Counted from the first letter of the stretch, positions 17,907 through 27,442 are shown. The stretch: 64,000 nt of DNA from Neorhizobium sp. UBA3556 (GCA_002376235.1 DFNX01000016.1:1426001-1490000), one strand, 5' to 3'. Made by a program: numbers and translations. Notes: generated by a model not told the origin, from the letters alone.

Positions 17907-20900
17907 TCACTCCGCCGCCATTGGCAAATCCCGGCGGCCCTCGAACAGGTCACCTTGATTGGTCGACTGGTTCTCACCCTCCTTCACCTTAGGCTCACGC
18001 CCGAAGAACAGCGCGTAGCCGGCAGGCAGAACGAGGATGGTCAGCACGGTCGCGACCATGATCCCGCCCATCATCGCATAGGCAAGCGGTCCCCAGAAAA
18101 GGCCGCGGGAGATAGGGATCAGCGCCAGAACCGCGGTCATCGCCGTCAGCATGATCGGCCGGAAACGACGGACAGCCGCGCCGACGATCGCCTCCTGACG
18201 ATGCATTCCCGCCGCGATATCCTGGTCGATCTGGTCGATCAGGATGATCGAGTTGCGGATGATGATGCCCAGAAGCGCGATGACGCCAAGGATCGCCACG
18301 AAGCCGAAAGGCGCGCCGGTGAGCAGCAGGGCCATGGACGCCCCGATGATGCCGAGCGGACCGGTCGCCAGCACCAGCATCGCCTTGCCGAAATGCTTCA
18401 GCTGCATCATCAGGAGAAGCATGATGACGAGCAGCATGATCGGCGCCTTGGCGGCGATCGATGCCTGGCTTTCGGCGGCATCTTCAGCGCCGCCCTGGAT
18501 CTCGATCCGGTACCCCGCAGGCAGAGCACCCCGAATATCAGCGATCGAATTATAGAAGTTGATCGACGCCTGCGTCGCCTCGATGCCATCTGGCAGCGTC
18601 GCCTTGACGGTTATAGTCGGCAGGCGGTCGCGCCGCCACTCGATGCCCTGTTCCATCACCGGAACGACCTCGGCAATCTGCGACACCGGCACGAAGCCGC
18701 CAAAATCGGTCGGCACATAGACAGACTGCACGGCAGAGAGCAGGTCACGGGTCGCATCCGGCTCGCGCAGCACGATCGAGACGGTTTCCTCGCCGTCACG
18801 GAAATCGGCAAGCGGAGCACCGGCGGTTGCCGCCTGCAGCATCTGCCGCACACGCTGCGACGAGACACCGAGAGCCCTTGCGCGGTCCTGATCGATGACC
18901 AGCTTCATGCCCGGCACCGGCTCCATCCAGTCGTCATGGATCGAACCGAACAGTGGGTTCTGGTGGTAGCGTTCCTTCACCTGGTCGGCGATGCGGCGCA
19001 CCTCCGCCTTGTCCGGCCCGATGATGCGCATCTGTACCGGCCAGCCTGTCGGGGGCCCGAGGAACAGACGATCCACCTTGCTGCGCACGGTTGGGAAATC
19101 GTCGGCTAGGACTTGCCGCAGCTTGACGATCAGCCGCTCGCGCTCTTCAAGCCCCTTGGACATGATCAGCAACTGGGCATAGTTCGGATTGCGCAACTGC
19201 TGGTCGAGCGGCAGGAAGAAGCGCGGCGCACCTTCTCCGATGAATGTGGCAATGAAGGTCTTGTCCTCGTCGGGCATGATCTTCTCTTCAAGCGCCTTGG
19301 CCTGACGCTCCACTTCCTCGATCGCGGTTCCTTCCGGCAGCCACATGTCGACCAGAATTTCCGGCCGCGACGATTGCGGGAAGAAGCTCTGCGGAATGAA
19401 CTGGAACGACCAGAGGCTTCCGGCGAAGATGGCGAGCGTTGAAAGAAGAATGATCGCCTTGTGGCGCACCGACCACGTCACCGCATGCCTCACGCTGCGA
19501 TACATCCGCGTATCATAGGCGTCATGATGATGGCCGGTGCCGGCATGGGCGCGCTGCTTGAGCAGCATGTAGCCGAGCCATGGGGTAAAATAGACCGCGA
19601 CGAACCACGACACGACCAGCGCAATGCCGACTACATAGAACAGCGAGCGGACATATTCACCGGCAGTCGAATCCGCAAACCCGACCGGGATGAAGCCGGC
19701 GGTGGTGATCAGCGTTCCGGTCAGCATCGGGAAGGCGGTGGAGGAATAGGCGAATGTCGCAGCCTCAAGCCGCGGCAACCCTTCCTCCAGCTTCCGTTCC
19801 ATCATCTCGACCACGATCATCGCATCGTCGACAAGCAAGCCAAGCGCAATGATCAACGCGCCGAGCGAGATGCGCTGCAGCTCGATGCCGAGATAATACA
19901 TAATCGCCAGCGTCGCCGAGAGCACCAACGGAATGGCAATCGCGATGACGATGCCCGAGCGCCAGCCGATCGAGATCAGCGACACGACGAGCACGATCGC
20001 CAGCGCTTCCATCAGCGCCTGGGTAAACTCGCCGACAGCTTCAGTCACGACTTCCGGCTGATTGGAAATCTGGTGGATTTCCGCACCGATCGGCAGCGTT
20101 TCTGCAAACCGCTCGTACATGGCCTCGACGTTATGGCCGACATCGGTCACCTTGAAACCGTTCGCCATGACGATGCCGAGCTGCACACTGTCATGCCCGT
20201 TGAAGCGGAATTTTCGCTCATAGGGATCGACGAGCCCGTCCTTGACGGTGGCGATGTCACCGAGCCGGATAACCTGATCGCCGGTCTTGATCCTCAACTC
20301 GCGAATATCCGCCGGCGTGGTCATACCCCCTTCAACCGAGATCCTCACCGAACGGTCGGCCGTCTGGACGGTGCCGGACGCATCGATATCGTTCTGGCCG
20401 GCAAGTGCGGTCTGGATATCGTTGACCGTCAGCCCACGCTCAGCCAATGCCTTGGAAGACACGTCGATAAAGATCTTCTGCGGCTGGTCGCCGAGAATGG
20501 TCGCCTTTTCGACGCCGGGCACAGTGAGCAGCATGTCGCGCGCCTGAATGGCGAACTGCTTCAGTTCCGGATAGCCGTAACCGTCGCCGGTAATCGCATG
20601 CAGGGTGATATAGGTGTCACCGAACTCATCGTTGAAATAAGGCCCGCGCAGCCCGGTCGGCAGATCCTGCTTGATGTCGCTGATCTTCTTGCGCACCTGA
20701 TAGAAGGCGTCGGAGACTTCCTGCGCGTTCGTATCGCCCTTGACCTGGATGGTCGAGATCGAAAAACCGGCGCGCGTATCCGACTTGATCCAGTCGAGAT
20801 GCGGGGTTTCCTGCAGCTTGCGCTCGATCTTGTTGACCACCTGGTTCTGCATCTCGTCGACCGAGGCGCCCGGCCAGGAGCTCTGCACCACCATGACGCG

Positions 20901-21068
20901 GAATGTGAAGTCGGGATCTTCCTTCTGGCCCATGTTCATCACGCCGAGCGCGCCCATGACGATGATGAGGCCGAACAGGAAGCGCGCGATGCTCGGATGG
21001 CCGATTGCCCAGCGCGACAGGTTGAAACCGCCCTTTGGCTGTGGATGAGCCTGATTGGAGGAACTCAT
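17907..21068 (-). CDS. RND-family efflux pump inner-membrane subunit
   Basis: 1053 aa from ATG 21068 (MSSSNQAHPQPKGG), which has AGGAC in front; the longer reading to 21152 would overlap the leader region. There are twelve membrane helices in two halves with two large periplasmic domains. The proton-relay region in TM4 reads LGLLVDDAMIVVEMMER, with the double Asp. The start of TM1 (ARFLFGLIIVMGALGVMNMG) and QSSWPGASVDEMQNQV match drug/solvent RND transporters of the AcrB-related group. It exports hydrophobic compounds together with the MFP encoded 28 bp upstream. An outer-membrane channel gene is missing here, so a TolC homologue elsewhere must be used. Confidence 0.92.
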   Translation of the reverse strand: MSSSNQAHPQPKGGFNLSRWAIGHPSIARFLFGLIIVMGALGVMNMGQKEDPDFTFRVMVVQSSWPGASVDEMQNQVVNKIERKLQETPHLDWIKSDTRAGFSISTIQVKGDTNAQEVSDAFYQVRKKISDIKQDLPTGLRGPYFNDEFGDTYITLHAITGDGYGYPELKQFAIQARDMLLTVPGVEKATILGDQPQKIFIDVSSKALAERGLTVNDIQTALAGQNDIDASGTVQTADRSVRISVEGGMTTPADIRELRIKTGDQVIRLGDIATVKDGLVDPYERKFRFNGHDSVQLGIVMANGFKVTDVGHNVEAMYERFAETLPIGAEIHQISNQPEVVTEAVGEFTQALMEALAIVLVVSLISIGWRSGIVIAIAIPLVLSATLAIMYYLGIELQRISLGALIIALGLLVDDAMIVVEMMERKLEEGLPRLEAATFAYSSTAFPMLTGTLITTAGFIPVGFADSTAGEYVRSLFYVVGIALVVSWFVAVYFTPWLGYMLLKQRAHAGTGHHHDAYDTRMYRSVRHAVTWSVRHKAIILLSTLAIFAGSLWSFQFIPQSFFPQSSRPEILVDMWLPEGTAIEEVERQAKALEEKIMPDEDKTFIATFIGEGAPRFFLPLDQQLRNPNYAQLLIMSKGLEERERLIVKLRQVLADDFPTVRSKVDRLFLGPPTGWPVQMRIIGPDKAEVRRIADQVKERYHQNPLFGSIHDDWMEPVPGMKLVIDQDRARALGVSSQRVRQMLQAATAGAPLADFRDGEETVSIVLREPDATRDLLSAVQSVYVPTDFGGFVPVSQIAEVVPVMEQGIEWRRDRLPTITVKATLPDGIEATQASINFYNSIADIRGALPAGYRIEIQGGAEDAAESQASIAAKAPIMLLVIMLLLMMQLKHFGKAMLVLATGPLGIIGASMALLLTGAPFGFVAILGVIALLGIIIRNSIILIDQIDQDIAAGMHRQEAIVGAAVRRFRPIMLTAMTAVLALIPISRGLFWGPLAYAMMGGIMVATVLTILVLPAGYALFFGREPKVKEGENQSTNQGDLFEGRRDLPMAAE

Positions 21069-21096
21069 TGGGTTTGTCCTTTTCAGCGCAGGGCGA

Positions 21097-22251
21097 TTAA
21101 GGCTGGATCGAAGCCGTGGAGTGGCTTGAGACGCTGCCGAAGCGTGACGCAACGGTTTCCGGCAGCTTGACCTTCAGCCCATCCCGCATGAACTGCGTAC
21201 CGGCGGAAACCACGAGGTCTCCCTTGGCAAGGCCTTCGGAGATGCGGGCAACGCTATCGCCATAACCGGCGACCTTGACCGCCCGCGAGCTGACCTCGCC
21301 CTTGTCGCGCTCGACGATCCAGACGACCGGCTTGCCGTCCTTCTGGGCAAGGGCTGCGAGCGGCACGCCAAAGGTCGGCACGACATTATCCTCGACAGCA
21401 TCGATCGTTGCCGTCATGCCGATCAACACGCGATCGTCGGCAGGCAGGCTGACGCGAACGGCAAAGGTACGGGACTGCGCATCGGCGCTGCCGGCCACTT
21501 CGCGGACCTTGCCCTCGAGCACCAAATCCCTTGCCGACCAGAAGCTGGCCTTGACCGTCTTGCCGGTCCTGAAATGGGCGATGTCCGTTTCCGGCACCGC
21601 GATCTGCACTTCCTTCTCGCCATCGACGGCAACGGCGACAACCGTCGTTCCGGCGCTGACGACCTGGCCGATATCGGCGCTGACGGTCGTCACAATGCCG
21701 TTCTGGGTGGCCTTTAGTTCGGTATAGGCAACCTGGTTGTTGGCCTCTTCAAGTGCAGATTCAGCCGATTGAAGCTGCGACTGCGCCTGATCGGCGGCAA
21801 GCTGTGCCTGTTCGAGCTGCGACTGCGAAGTAACGCTCTTTTCCGCCAGCGTTTCGGCGCGCTTGCGGGCAAGCCCGGTAATCTCCACCTGCTTCTGTGC
21901 GGAGGTCACATCGGCATCGGCGCGGCGCACGGAAAGCTGGTAATCAACCGCATCTAGCCTTGCGAGCACGGTGCCCGGCTCCACCCGGTCACCCACATCG
22001 ACCAGCCGCTCGGTGATCTTGCCGGCAACGCGGAAACCGAGGTTCATCTCGGTTCTTGCCCGAACCGAACCTGAATAGACGAGGCTGCGACCAATTTCCG
22101 GCCCACCGATCTCGACCACCTTGACCGGCCGCACGGGATCCGGCGCCTCGACTTTTTTCTCTTCCGAGCAGGCCGTCAGGGCACCGAGGGCAGCTGCGAG
22201 AAGCAATCCTTTTGCGAAAACGCAAGAACGTCGAATAATGGTCACGGACAT
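21097..22251 (-). CDS. RND efflux periplasmic adaptor (membrane fusion protein), lipoprotein
   Basis: 384 aa, ATG at 22251 with GGGG upstream. The signal peptide ends in the lipobox LTAC (LLAAALGALTACSEEKK), so the protein should be anchored in the inner membrane by lipid. The order is adaptor barrel, lipoyl half (ERLVDVGDRVEPGTVLARLDAV), alpha hairpin rich in Ala/Gln/Glu, second lipoyl half (ATQNGIVTTVSADIGQVVSAG) and beta barrel. It couples the RND pump to the outer-membrane channel. It is the middle gene of tetR-MFP-RND, with 67 bp after tetR and 28 bp before the pump gene. Confidence 0.92.
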   Translation of the reverse strand: MSVTIIRRSCVFAKGLLLAAALGALTACSEEKKVEAPDPVRPVKVVEIGGPEIGRSLVYSGSVRARTEMNLGFRVAGKITERLVDVGDRVEPGTVLARLDAVDYQLSVRRADADVTSAQKQVEITGLARKRAETLAEKSVTSQSQLEQAQLAADQAQSQLQSAESALEEANNQVAYTELKATQNGIVTTVSADIGQVVSAGTTVVAVAVDGEKEVQIAVPETDIAHFRTGKTVKASFWSARDLVLEGKVREVAGSADAQSRTFAVRVSLPADDRVLIGMTATIDAVEDNVVPTFGVPLAALAQKDGKPVVWIVERDKGEVSSRAVKVAGYGDSVARISEGLAKGDLVVSAGTQFMRDGLKVKLPETVASRFGSVSSHSTASIQP

Positions 22252-22318
22252 TGTCCCCACTCCGGGTGGCGATTGAGGAGGCGCCTCGCGGCACCGGGTT
22301 TAAAGGTTTTGGCTTGTT

Positions 22319-22921
22319 TTATCTCAGCGCCCTAATGGCGAAATCGACCAGATCGGCCGGCGTCGTGCGACGGTTCTCGATCAGGCATTCGGCGATGATC
22401 TGCGGGTGACAGAGGGTCACCGTGCTATCACAAAGACATTCCGCGGCAGCGTCTGCATCTTGAGCGTGAAATTCTCCGGCGGCAATACCCTCGCGAACGA
22501 TGCCCGCGACGATCTCCCGCATCTGCATGATATGGTCTTCGATGACCGACCATTGTTCCTGAATGGCGACGACCACCATTTCATGCACCTTGTCGTCATG
22601 CAGCATCGTATCGACGGTGATCTTGTGCTGCTGTAGGAAATGATCACGCAAACGCTCACCTGCACTGACAGGGCGTTTGGCATTTTCCACTGCAACCTCA
22701 CGCGTGGCCTCCAGCAACTTGCTGGCGAGAGCCCTGTGGATCTCTGCTTTGGAAGGAAAGAAGCGATATATATTGGCCGGCGACATGCCGAGATCCTTGG
22801 CAATGTCGGCAACATTGGTTTTCGTATAGCCGTAGTGTTTGAACAGCCGCTCGGCCGCCTCAAGAATCCGCTGAATGTTTTCCTGACGCACGGCCTCTGC
22901 CTGCATGTCGGCGCTATCCAT
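22319..22921 (-). CDS. TetR/AcrR-family repressor of the RND efflux operon
   Basis: 200 aa. The helix-turn-helix is LEAAERLFKHYGYTKTNVAD then MSPANIYRFFPSKAEIHRAL. The C-terminal region matches the AefR/TetR_C type (CLCDSTVTLCHPQIIAECL). It is the first gene of the efflux operon, and a perfect 15-bp inverted repeat sits just ahead of its start, so autorepression of the whole operon is the natural model. Inducers are unknown. Start ATG 22921; MQAEAVRQ at 22906 is an alternative. Confidence 0.9.
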   Translation of the reverse strand: MDSADMQAEAVRQENIQRILEAAERLFKHYGYTKTNVADIAKDLGMSPANIYRFFPSKAEIHRALASKLLEATREVAVENAKRPVSAGERLRDHFLQQHKITVDTMLHDDKVHEMVVVAIQEQWSVIEDHIMQMREIVAGIVREGIAAGEFHAQDADAAAECLCDSTVTLCHPQIIAECLIENRRTTPADLVDFAIRALR

Positions 22922-22931
22922 ATACCCTCAC

Positions 22932-22973
22932 GAATTACGACTGACGTTTTTTAATTTTCGTCAGTCGTAATTC
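22932..22973. promoter_or_regulatory. Operator-like 15-bp inverted repeat in front of the efflux operon
   Basis: GAATTACGACTGACG (22932-22946) is the exact reverse complement of CGTCAGTCGTAATTC (22959-22973), with a 12-bp A/T-rich spacer. It lies 10 bp upstream of the tetR start, where the promoter should be. Confidence 0.8.
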
Positions 22974-23047
22974 ATAAACGGGAGACTGTCAACCGGAACG
23001 GAGGCTGGCAAAACTTTGAGTGTGGGAGAAGGTCGGATTGCAAAGTG

Positions 23048-23077
23048 GAGGGCGGCCCCCCTCGCCTGGCCGCCCTC
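23048..23077 (-). terminator. Hairpin after the DUF4242 gene
   Basis: GAGGGCGGCC (23048-23057) pairs perfectly with GGCCGCCCTC (23068-23077). It begins 5 bp past the stop at 23083 on the minus strand. Only a weak T tract (CACTTTGC) follows. Confidence 0.65.
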
Positions 23078-23082
23078 TCCGC

Positions 23083-23355
23083 TCATCGGCCCGTATGCGG
23101 CCCGATGAGGCTGGTGATCTCCGTCACGCGGTCAGCAGGGAACCCACCCTCTTTGGCGTGACGATAGACCGCCTCGGCGCTTTCGGCCTCGTGGACGCAA
23201 TACATCTTGTCGCCGGTCACATAGCTGGTGATCCAGGTATAGGGCTCACCCAGCCCATCGACGACCGCGTTCGACTTGGCCGAAATTTCCTTCAGTGTCT
23301 GCTGGTCCATGTTGCCGAGACCAGGAATGTTTCGTTCAATAAGAAATTGGGGCAT
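23083..23355 (-). CDS. DUF4242 / SCO4226-like small protein
   Basis: 90 aa. It begins MPQFLIERNIPGLGNM and contains ITSYVTGDKMYCVHEAESAEAVYRHAKEGGFPADRV, the pattern of the DUF4242 ferredoxin-like fold. A Streptomyces member binds nickel, but no function is established in rhizobia. It lies 44 bp downstream of the exported-protein gene on the same strand and is probably cotranscribed. Its start is preceded by AAGGAGAATTC. Confidence 0.8.
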   Translation of the reverse strand: MPQFLIERNIPGLGNMDQQTLKEISAKSNAVVDGLGEPYTWITSYVTGDKMYCVHEAESAEAVYRHAKEGGFPADRVTEITSLIGPHTGR

Positions 23356-23399
23356 GAGAATTCTCCTTGATGGAATGAAGATGCGCCTATCCGGCGCGG

Positions 23400-23951
23400 T
23401 TAATGGACGTGACCCTTGCCGGTCGGGACCAACGCCTGCCTTTCCGCTGGCCCGGGCGTCTCGGCCTGAGCATGCGCGTGCTCGCAGCTGACATCAGGAT
23501 TGAAGTCGGCAAATGTGCCCTTGGGGTTTTTGCGCCATGCCCAGACATGCAGCTCATAGAAGGCCGGCAACCCGTATCGGTTCGGCGCTCCGGTCAGGCT
23601 GAACAACTGCCCTTCCAGATTGGCCGGCCCTTTGGTCGTGATGTATTCCACCGCCACCAGTTCCATCCGGCCATGCGCATCCGGCTCGTACATCACGGCC
23701 TCGGGCCTGGAGAGATCGACCGCCTCGTCCTTGATCAGTTCGGCATTGACATAGTGGATGCCCATCGCCCCGCCATCCACACCGCTTGTGCAAGGGATCG
23801 GTGAGTAACCTTCTTTGACGGCCTGTTTCACATCCTTGAACCGGGCATTTGCCTCCCGCACCTTGTCGGGCAAGCCACCACCTGCAATGGCCACCGCAGG
23901 CAATGCGGCCGATACGAGAAGCATTGCCAACAACGTTTTTATTCGCGTCAT
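23400..23951 (-). CDS. Exported protein of unknown function
   Basis: 183 aa. The ATG at 23951 is chosen because AGGAG lies 8 nt before it; the ATG at 23960 directly abuts that AGGAG. The signal peptide is LLAMLLVSAALPAVAIAGGG. The mature part contains CTSGVDGGAMGIHYVNAELI, PEAVMYEPDAHGRMELVAVEY and LPAFYELHVWAWRKNPKGTFADFNP, a conserved pattern in many bacterial secreted proteins without assigned function. Two cysteines (in PCTSG and VSCEHA) could form a disulfide. The C-terminus is His-rich (HVH, HAHA). It is first of a two-gene unit with the DUF4242 gene and divergent from the LuxR-type regulator. Confidence 0.75.
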   Translation of the reverse strand: MTRIKTLLAMLLVSAALPAVAIAGGGLPDKVREANARFKDVKQAVKEGYSPIPCTSGVDGGAMGIHYVNAELIKDEAVDLSRPEAVMYEPDAHGRMELVAVEYITTKGPANLEGQLFSLTGAPNRYGLPAFYELHVWAWRKNPKGTFADFNPDVSCEHAHAQAETPGPAERQALVPTGKGHVH

Positions 23952-24132
23952 GCGTGTCATCTCCTGAAAATGTGCTTGATGCCGGATCTCCCGTCCGGCC
24001 GGCGCAATTTCTAGGAAAGACGGCACGCCGCGCATCTCCCGCGCGGGGGATGAACAATATTTTCCGAAACATTATCACAATTGCAGATTGTCAAGATTGA
24101 CCGGCAGGGCACGCTAGGCGCAGAATCATCGA

Positions 24133-25269
24133 ATGGACCAGAAGCTGTCTGAAATTATCGGTGCGATTTACGATTGCGTCGCCAGCGAGGCGTCGTGGCC
24201 CAATGCCATGCGCCTGATCAACGAAAGGATTGACGGCTTCCTGACGACCATCGCGGTCTTCGACAAGCAGACCCGATCGGCAAGCCTTGCGCAGATCGCC
24301 TGCGACGACGAGGAAGCGATACGCACCTTGGTCCGATATGCGAAGGATGTGCCCTTCTTCCATCTCCTGCACCGGATGGAACTTGATGAACCGGATACGC
24401 TGGAACGGATGTTCGCGCTTTATGGTCCCGATGGCGAAGACGTCTGGCAGCGTGGCGATCTCTACCGCAATTTCCATTCCCGTTATGGCGTTCTGAACTC
24501 GATCGACATGGCGATCCTGAAACGTCCGAAACGCGTCGGCACGATCAACATTTCGGTGAAATATCAGCCGAAGGACCCGGAAATCTTCAACCTACTAGGT
24601 ATGCTCGGCCCGCATATACGGCGGGCAGTAACGATCCACGACATGCTGGAGATCGAGAGGGACCAGAACGCGGTTCTTCGTCAGGTGATCAACGCACTCG
24701 ACCATGCGGTCTTCATCGTCGCCGACGACATGTCGATCCTCTTCGCCAACGAGATGGCAGAGGCGAGACTACGCGAACAACAGGTCCTGCGTGCTCATGC
24801 CGGCAAGCTGAACTGCCTGAATGAATATGCATGCAACGCGCTGTCGGCCGCCGTTCTGCTCGGCACGCGCGACGAAATCAGGCTCGGCGCCGCCGGCATC
24901 GACGTTCCGCTTGGCTCGAGCGAAAGACCGGCCGTCGCACATGTCCTGCCGCTCCAGCGCCGCCGAGAAAGCGGTGGGTACCAGCACAACGCGGCCGCCG
25001 CAATTTTCGTAGCTGCAGCAGGAACCGTGACACAAACCGCGCTGGAAGCCGTCGCCGCACTGTTTGCCCTGACCCCAGCGGAGCGTCGCGTGGTCGGTTA
25101 TGTCGCAGAAGGCCTGACACGCAGCCAGATTGCCGAAGCACAGGGCGTATCCGATGGAACGGTCAAATCCCAATTAGGCGCGGTCTACGACAAGACCGGA
25201 GCCTCGGATCAACGCAGCCTTCAGCAACTGATACGGGAATTGACACCACCAGTACAAAGAAACATTTAG
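24133..25269 (+). CDS. LuxR-type helix-turn-helix regulator (solo, non-autoinducer)
   Basis: 378 aa. The C-terminal ~65 residues are a GerE/LuxR helix-turn-helix: LTPAERRVVGYVAEGLTRSQ, GVSDGTVKSQLGAVYDKTG. The N-terminal ~300 residues contain a PAS-like stretch (LDHAVFIVADDMSILFANEM) and no recognisable acyl-homoserine-lactone domain or receiver, so the signal is internal or unknown. Such regulators occur widely in Rhizobiales next to small exported proteins. The 181-bp divergent gap with the exported-protein gene suggests that gene as a target. Confidence 0.82.
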   Translation: MDQKLSEIIGAIYDCVASEASWPNAMRLINERIDGFLTTIAVFDKQTRSASLAQIACDDEEAIRTLVRYAKDVPFFHLLHRMELDEPDTLERMFALYGPDGEDVWQRGDLYRNFHSRYGVLNSIDMAILKRPKRVGTINISVKYQPKDPEIFNLLGMLGPHIRRAVTIHDMLEIERDQNAVLRQVINALDHAVFIVADDMSILFANEMAEARLREQQVLRAHAGKLNCLNEYACNALSAAVLLGTRDEIRLGAAGIDVPLGSSERPAVAHVLPLQRRRESGGYQHNAAAAIFVAAAGTVTQTALEAVAALFALTPAERRVVGYVAEGLTRSQIAEAQGVSDGTVKSQLGAVYDKTGASDQRSLQQLIRELTPPVQRNI

Positions 25270-25361
25270 TAATGACTTATTCAAGTTAATGCCCGTTTTT
25301 CTGGCAGGCTCTCCGATAAAGTGGTATCACCAAAATACAGCGTAAATTGAGACGATACGTG

Positions 25362-25386
25362 GGAACGTAATTTCGGTTTGTGCGTT
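25362..25386 (+). promoter_or_regulatory. EcfG-type promoter for the PAS hybrid kinase
   Basis: GGAAC (25362-25366), a 16-nt spacer, and CGTT (25383-25386) match the rhizobial general-stress sigma consensus exactly. The expected transcript start (~25393) lies after the first possible Met codon of the frame (25378) and supports the start at 25429. Confidence 0.75.
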
Positions 25387-25428
25387 AAATGGCGCCGGGG
25401 CGCGAAAATGTGCGGCTTCGGGGGGAAC

Positions 25429-27375
25429 ATGCATGCAATGATGGAAAGTCACGACGTTTCACTGCTTGACCAGGAGCGCTATCGCCTTCTGGTGGATGCA
25501 ATCTCGGACTATGCCATCTACATGCTCGACCCGTCGGGCCATGTTGTCAGCTGGAATGCCGGCGCACAGCGCTTCAAGGGTTACGAGCCCGCAGAAATCC
25601 TCGGCCATCACTTTTCCCGCTTTTACACCAATGAAGACCGCGCCGCCCGCCTGCCGGAACGAGCGATAGAAATGGCCATGAGCCATGGCCATTTCGAGAG
25701 CGAAGGCTGGCGCATCCGCAAGGACGGCACACGATTCTGGGCCCATGCCATCATCGATCCGATATGGGATCGCAATGGCCATTTGATGGGTTTTGCAAAG
25801 GTGACGCGCGATCTCACCGAGCGAAAGAAAGCAGAGGCAGAACTGCGGCTCAGCGAGGAAAAATTCCAACTTCTCGTTAATGGCGTCAGTGACTATGCGC
25901 TTTATATGCTCGACCCGGACGGTCTCGTCAGCAACTGGAACGCCGGGGCGGCACGCATCAAGGGCTACACGGCCGAAGAGGCTGTCGGCAGGCATTTTTC
26001 GCATTTCTACACCGAGGAAGATCAGAGGAAGGGCGAACCGGAGCGCAATCTCGATATTGCCCGTCGCACCGGTCGCGTCGAGCGGGAGGGGCTGCGCCAG
26101 CGTAGGGACGGCACGACTTTTTGGGCGCATGTGGTCATCGATGCCATCCGCGACGAAAGCGGCAACCTGATCGGCTTTGCCAAGATCACCCGCGACGTGA
26201 CGGAAAAGGTCGATGCGCAGAAAGCGCTGACCAAGACCCGTGAAGACCTGTTCCAGGCGCAGAAGATGGAGGCGATCGGCCAACTGACCGGCGGTATCGC
26301 CCACGATTTCAACAACCTGCTGATGGCGATCATGGGCAGCCTTGAAATTCTTCGCAAACGCATGCCGGATGATCCGGCATTGCGCCCGCTGATCGACAAT
26401 GCGCTGCAGGGTGCAGAGCGCGGCGCGGCGCTGACCCAACGCATGCTCGCCTTTTCCCGACGGCAGGAACTGAACATGCGGCCGGTCGACGTGCCCTCTC
26501 TGGTCGCCGGCATGATGGACTTTCTCGAACGCTCCTTGCGTTCTTCCATGCGGATCGAGACCCGTTTCCCGCCCAACCTGCCACATGTCCTGACCGATGG
26601 CGTGCAGCTCGAAACCGCCCTGCTCAATCTCGTCGTCAATGCCCGCGATGCGATGAGCGAGAGCGGCACGGTGACGATCAGTGCAGAACGTCACCAAATT
26701 GGCGAAGAGGGTGGAAAACTGAGAAGCGGTGACTATCTGCGTATATGCGTCCGCGATACCGGCGAGGGCATGGATCCCGAAACGGTCGCACGCGCAACGA
26801 CCCCTTTCTTCACCACAAAGGGTGTCGGCAAGGGAACAGGTTTGGGGTTGTCGATGGTACAGGGACTGACGGAACAATCGGGCGGCATGCTTTCGATCGA
26901 AAGCGTCAGGCACGAAGGCACTACCGTGTCACTCTTCCTGCCGACGATCGATGAAGAGGATTGCCCGAAGGAAAAGGCTCAAGCCACCGGCAATGGCGAA
27001 AAGCTCGGCGATCGCCCGCTTATCGTGCTTGCTGTCGATGACGATGCGCTGGTGCTGATGAACACGACACTGATGCTGGAAGATCTCGGCCATCAGGTGA
27101 TCGAGGCCTATAGCGGCTCGGAGGCCCTCTCGGCGCTCAGGCAGGAAGACAACCGCATCGACCTCGTCATCACCGACCATTCCATGCCGAAGATGACAGG
27201 TGCGGAACTCGCCGCCGAGATCGCCACAGAATGGCCCGGCCTGCCGGTGGTGCTCGCCACCGGTTATGCCGAGCTGCCCGACGGCAGCGGCAGCCACCTG
27301 CCCCGCCTGCCGAAACCTTTCTCGCAACAGCAGTTGAGCGAAATGATCGGCACCGTTACCGGCACAGGCGCCTGA
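25429..27375 (+). CDS. Hybrid sensor histidine kinase: PAS-PAS-HisKA-HATPase-receiver
   Basis: 648 aa from ATG 25429, which has GGGGGG about 4 nt upstream. There are no membrane helices. Two near-duplicate PAS domains (YRLLVDAISDYAIYMLDPSG and FQLLVNGVSDYALYMLDPDG, ~130 aa apart, both with SNWNAG/SWNAG and HFS-x-FYT) arose by tandem duplication. Then come the phospho-acceptor box IAHDFNNLLMAI, an HATPase (VNARDAMSESG, RDTGEGMDPE) and a receiver with Asp in LVITDHSMPKMTG. The SDYA-type PAS lacks the LOV cysteine motif. An EcfG-type promoter directly upstream places it in the stress regulon. It resembles the soluble hybrid kinases that modulate PhyR in other alphaproteobacteria, but those are mostly HWE/HisKA2 types, so the link is only a suggestion. 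Confidence 0.88.
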   Translation: MHAMMESHDVSLLDQERYRLLVDAISDYAIYMLDPSGHVVSWNAGAQRFKGYEPAEILGHHFSRFYTNEDRAARLPERAIEMAMSHGHFESEGWRIRKDGTRFWAHAIIDPIWDRNGHLMGFAKVTRDLTERKKAEAELRLSEEKFQLLVNGVSDYALYMLDPDGLVSNWNAGAARIKGYTAEEAVGRHFSHFYTEEDQRKGEPERNLDIARRTGRVEREGLRQRRDGTTFWAHVVIDAIRDESGNLIGFAKITRDVTEKVDAQKALTKTREDLFQAQKMEAIGQLTGGIAHDFNNLLMAIMGSLEILRKRMPDDPALRPLIDNALQGAERGAALTQRMLAFSRRQELNMRPVDVPSLVAGMMDFLERSLRSSMRIETRFPPNLPHVLTDGVQLETALLNLVVNARDAMSESGTVTISAERHQIGEEGGKLRSGDYLRICVRDTGEGMDPETVARATTPFFTTKGVGKGTGLGLSMVQGLTEQSGGMLSIESVRHEGTTVSLFLPTIDEEDCPKEKAQATGNGEKLGDRPLIVLAVDDDALVLMNTTLMLEDLGHQVIEAYSGSEALSALRQEDNRIDLVITDHSMPKMTGAELAAEIATEWPGLPVVLATGYAELPDGSGSHLPRLPKPFSQQQLSEMIGTVTGTGA

Positions 27376-27442
27376 CAGGCCGGCGCTGAACCATTCTCCA
27401 AGCCATGCGTTGTCTCCCCGTCCAAACACGGGAGGCATCCAC

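Noticed and set aside
19461..21170. 569-codon plus-strand frame
   Set aside because: Antisense to the RND pump gene. Composition is typical of a shadow (His, Arg, Asp, Gln runs).
25459..26913. 484-codon minus-strand frame
   Set aside because: Antisense to the PAS hybrid kinase, which has full motifs.
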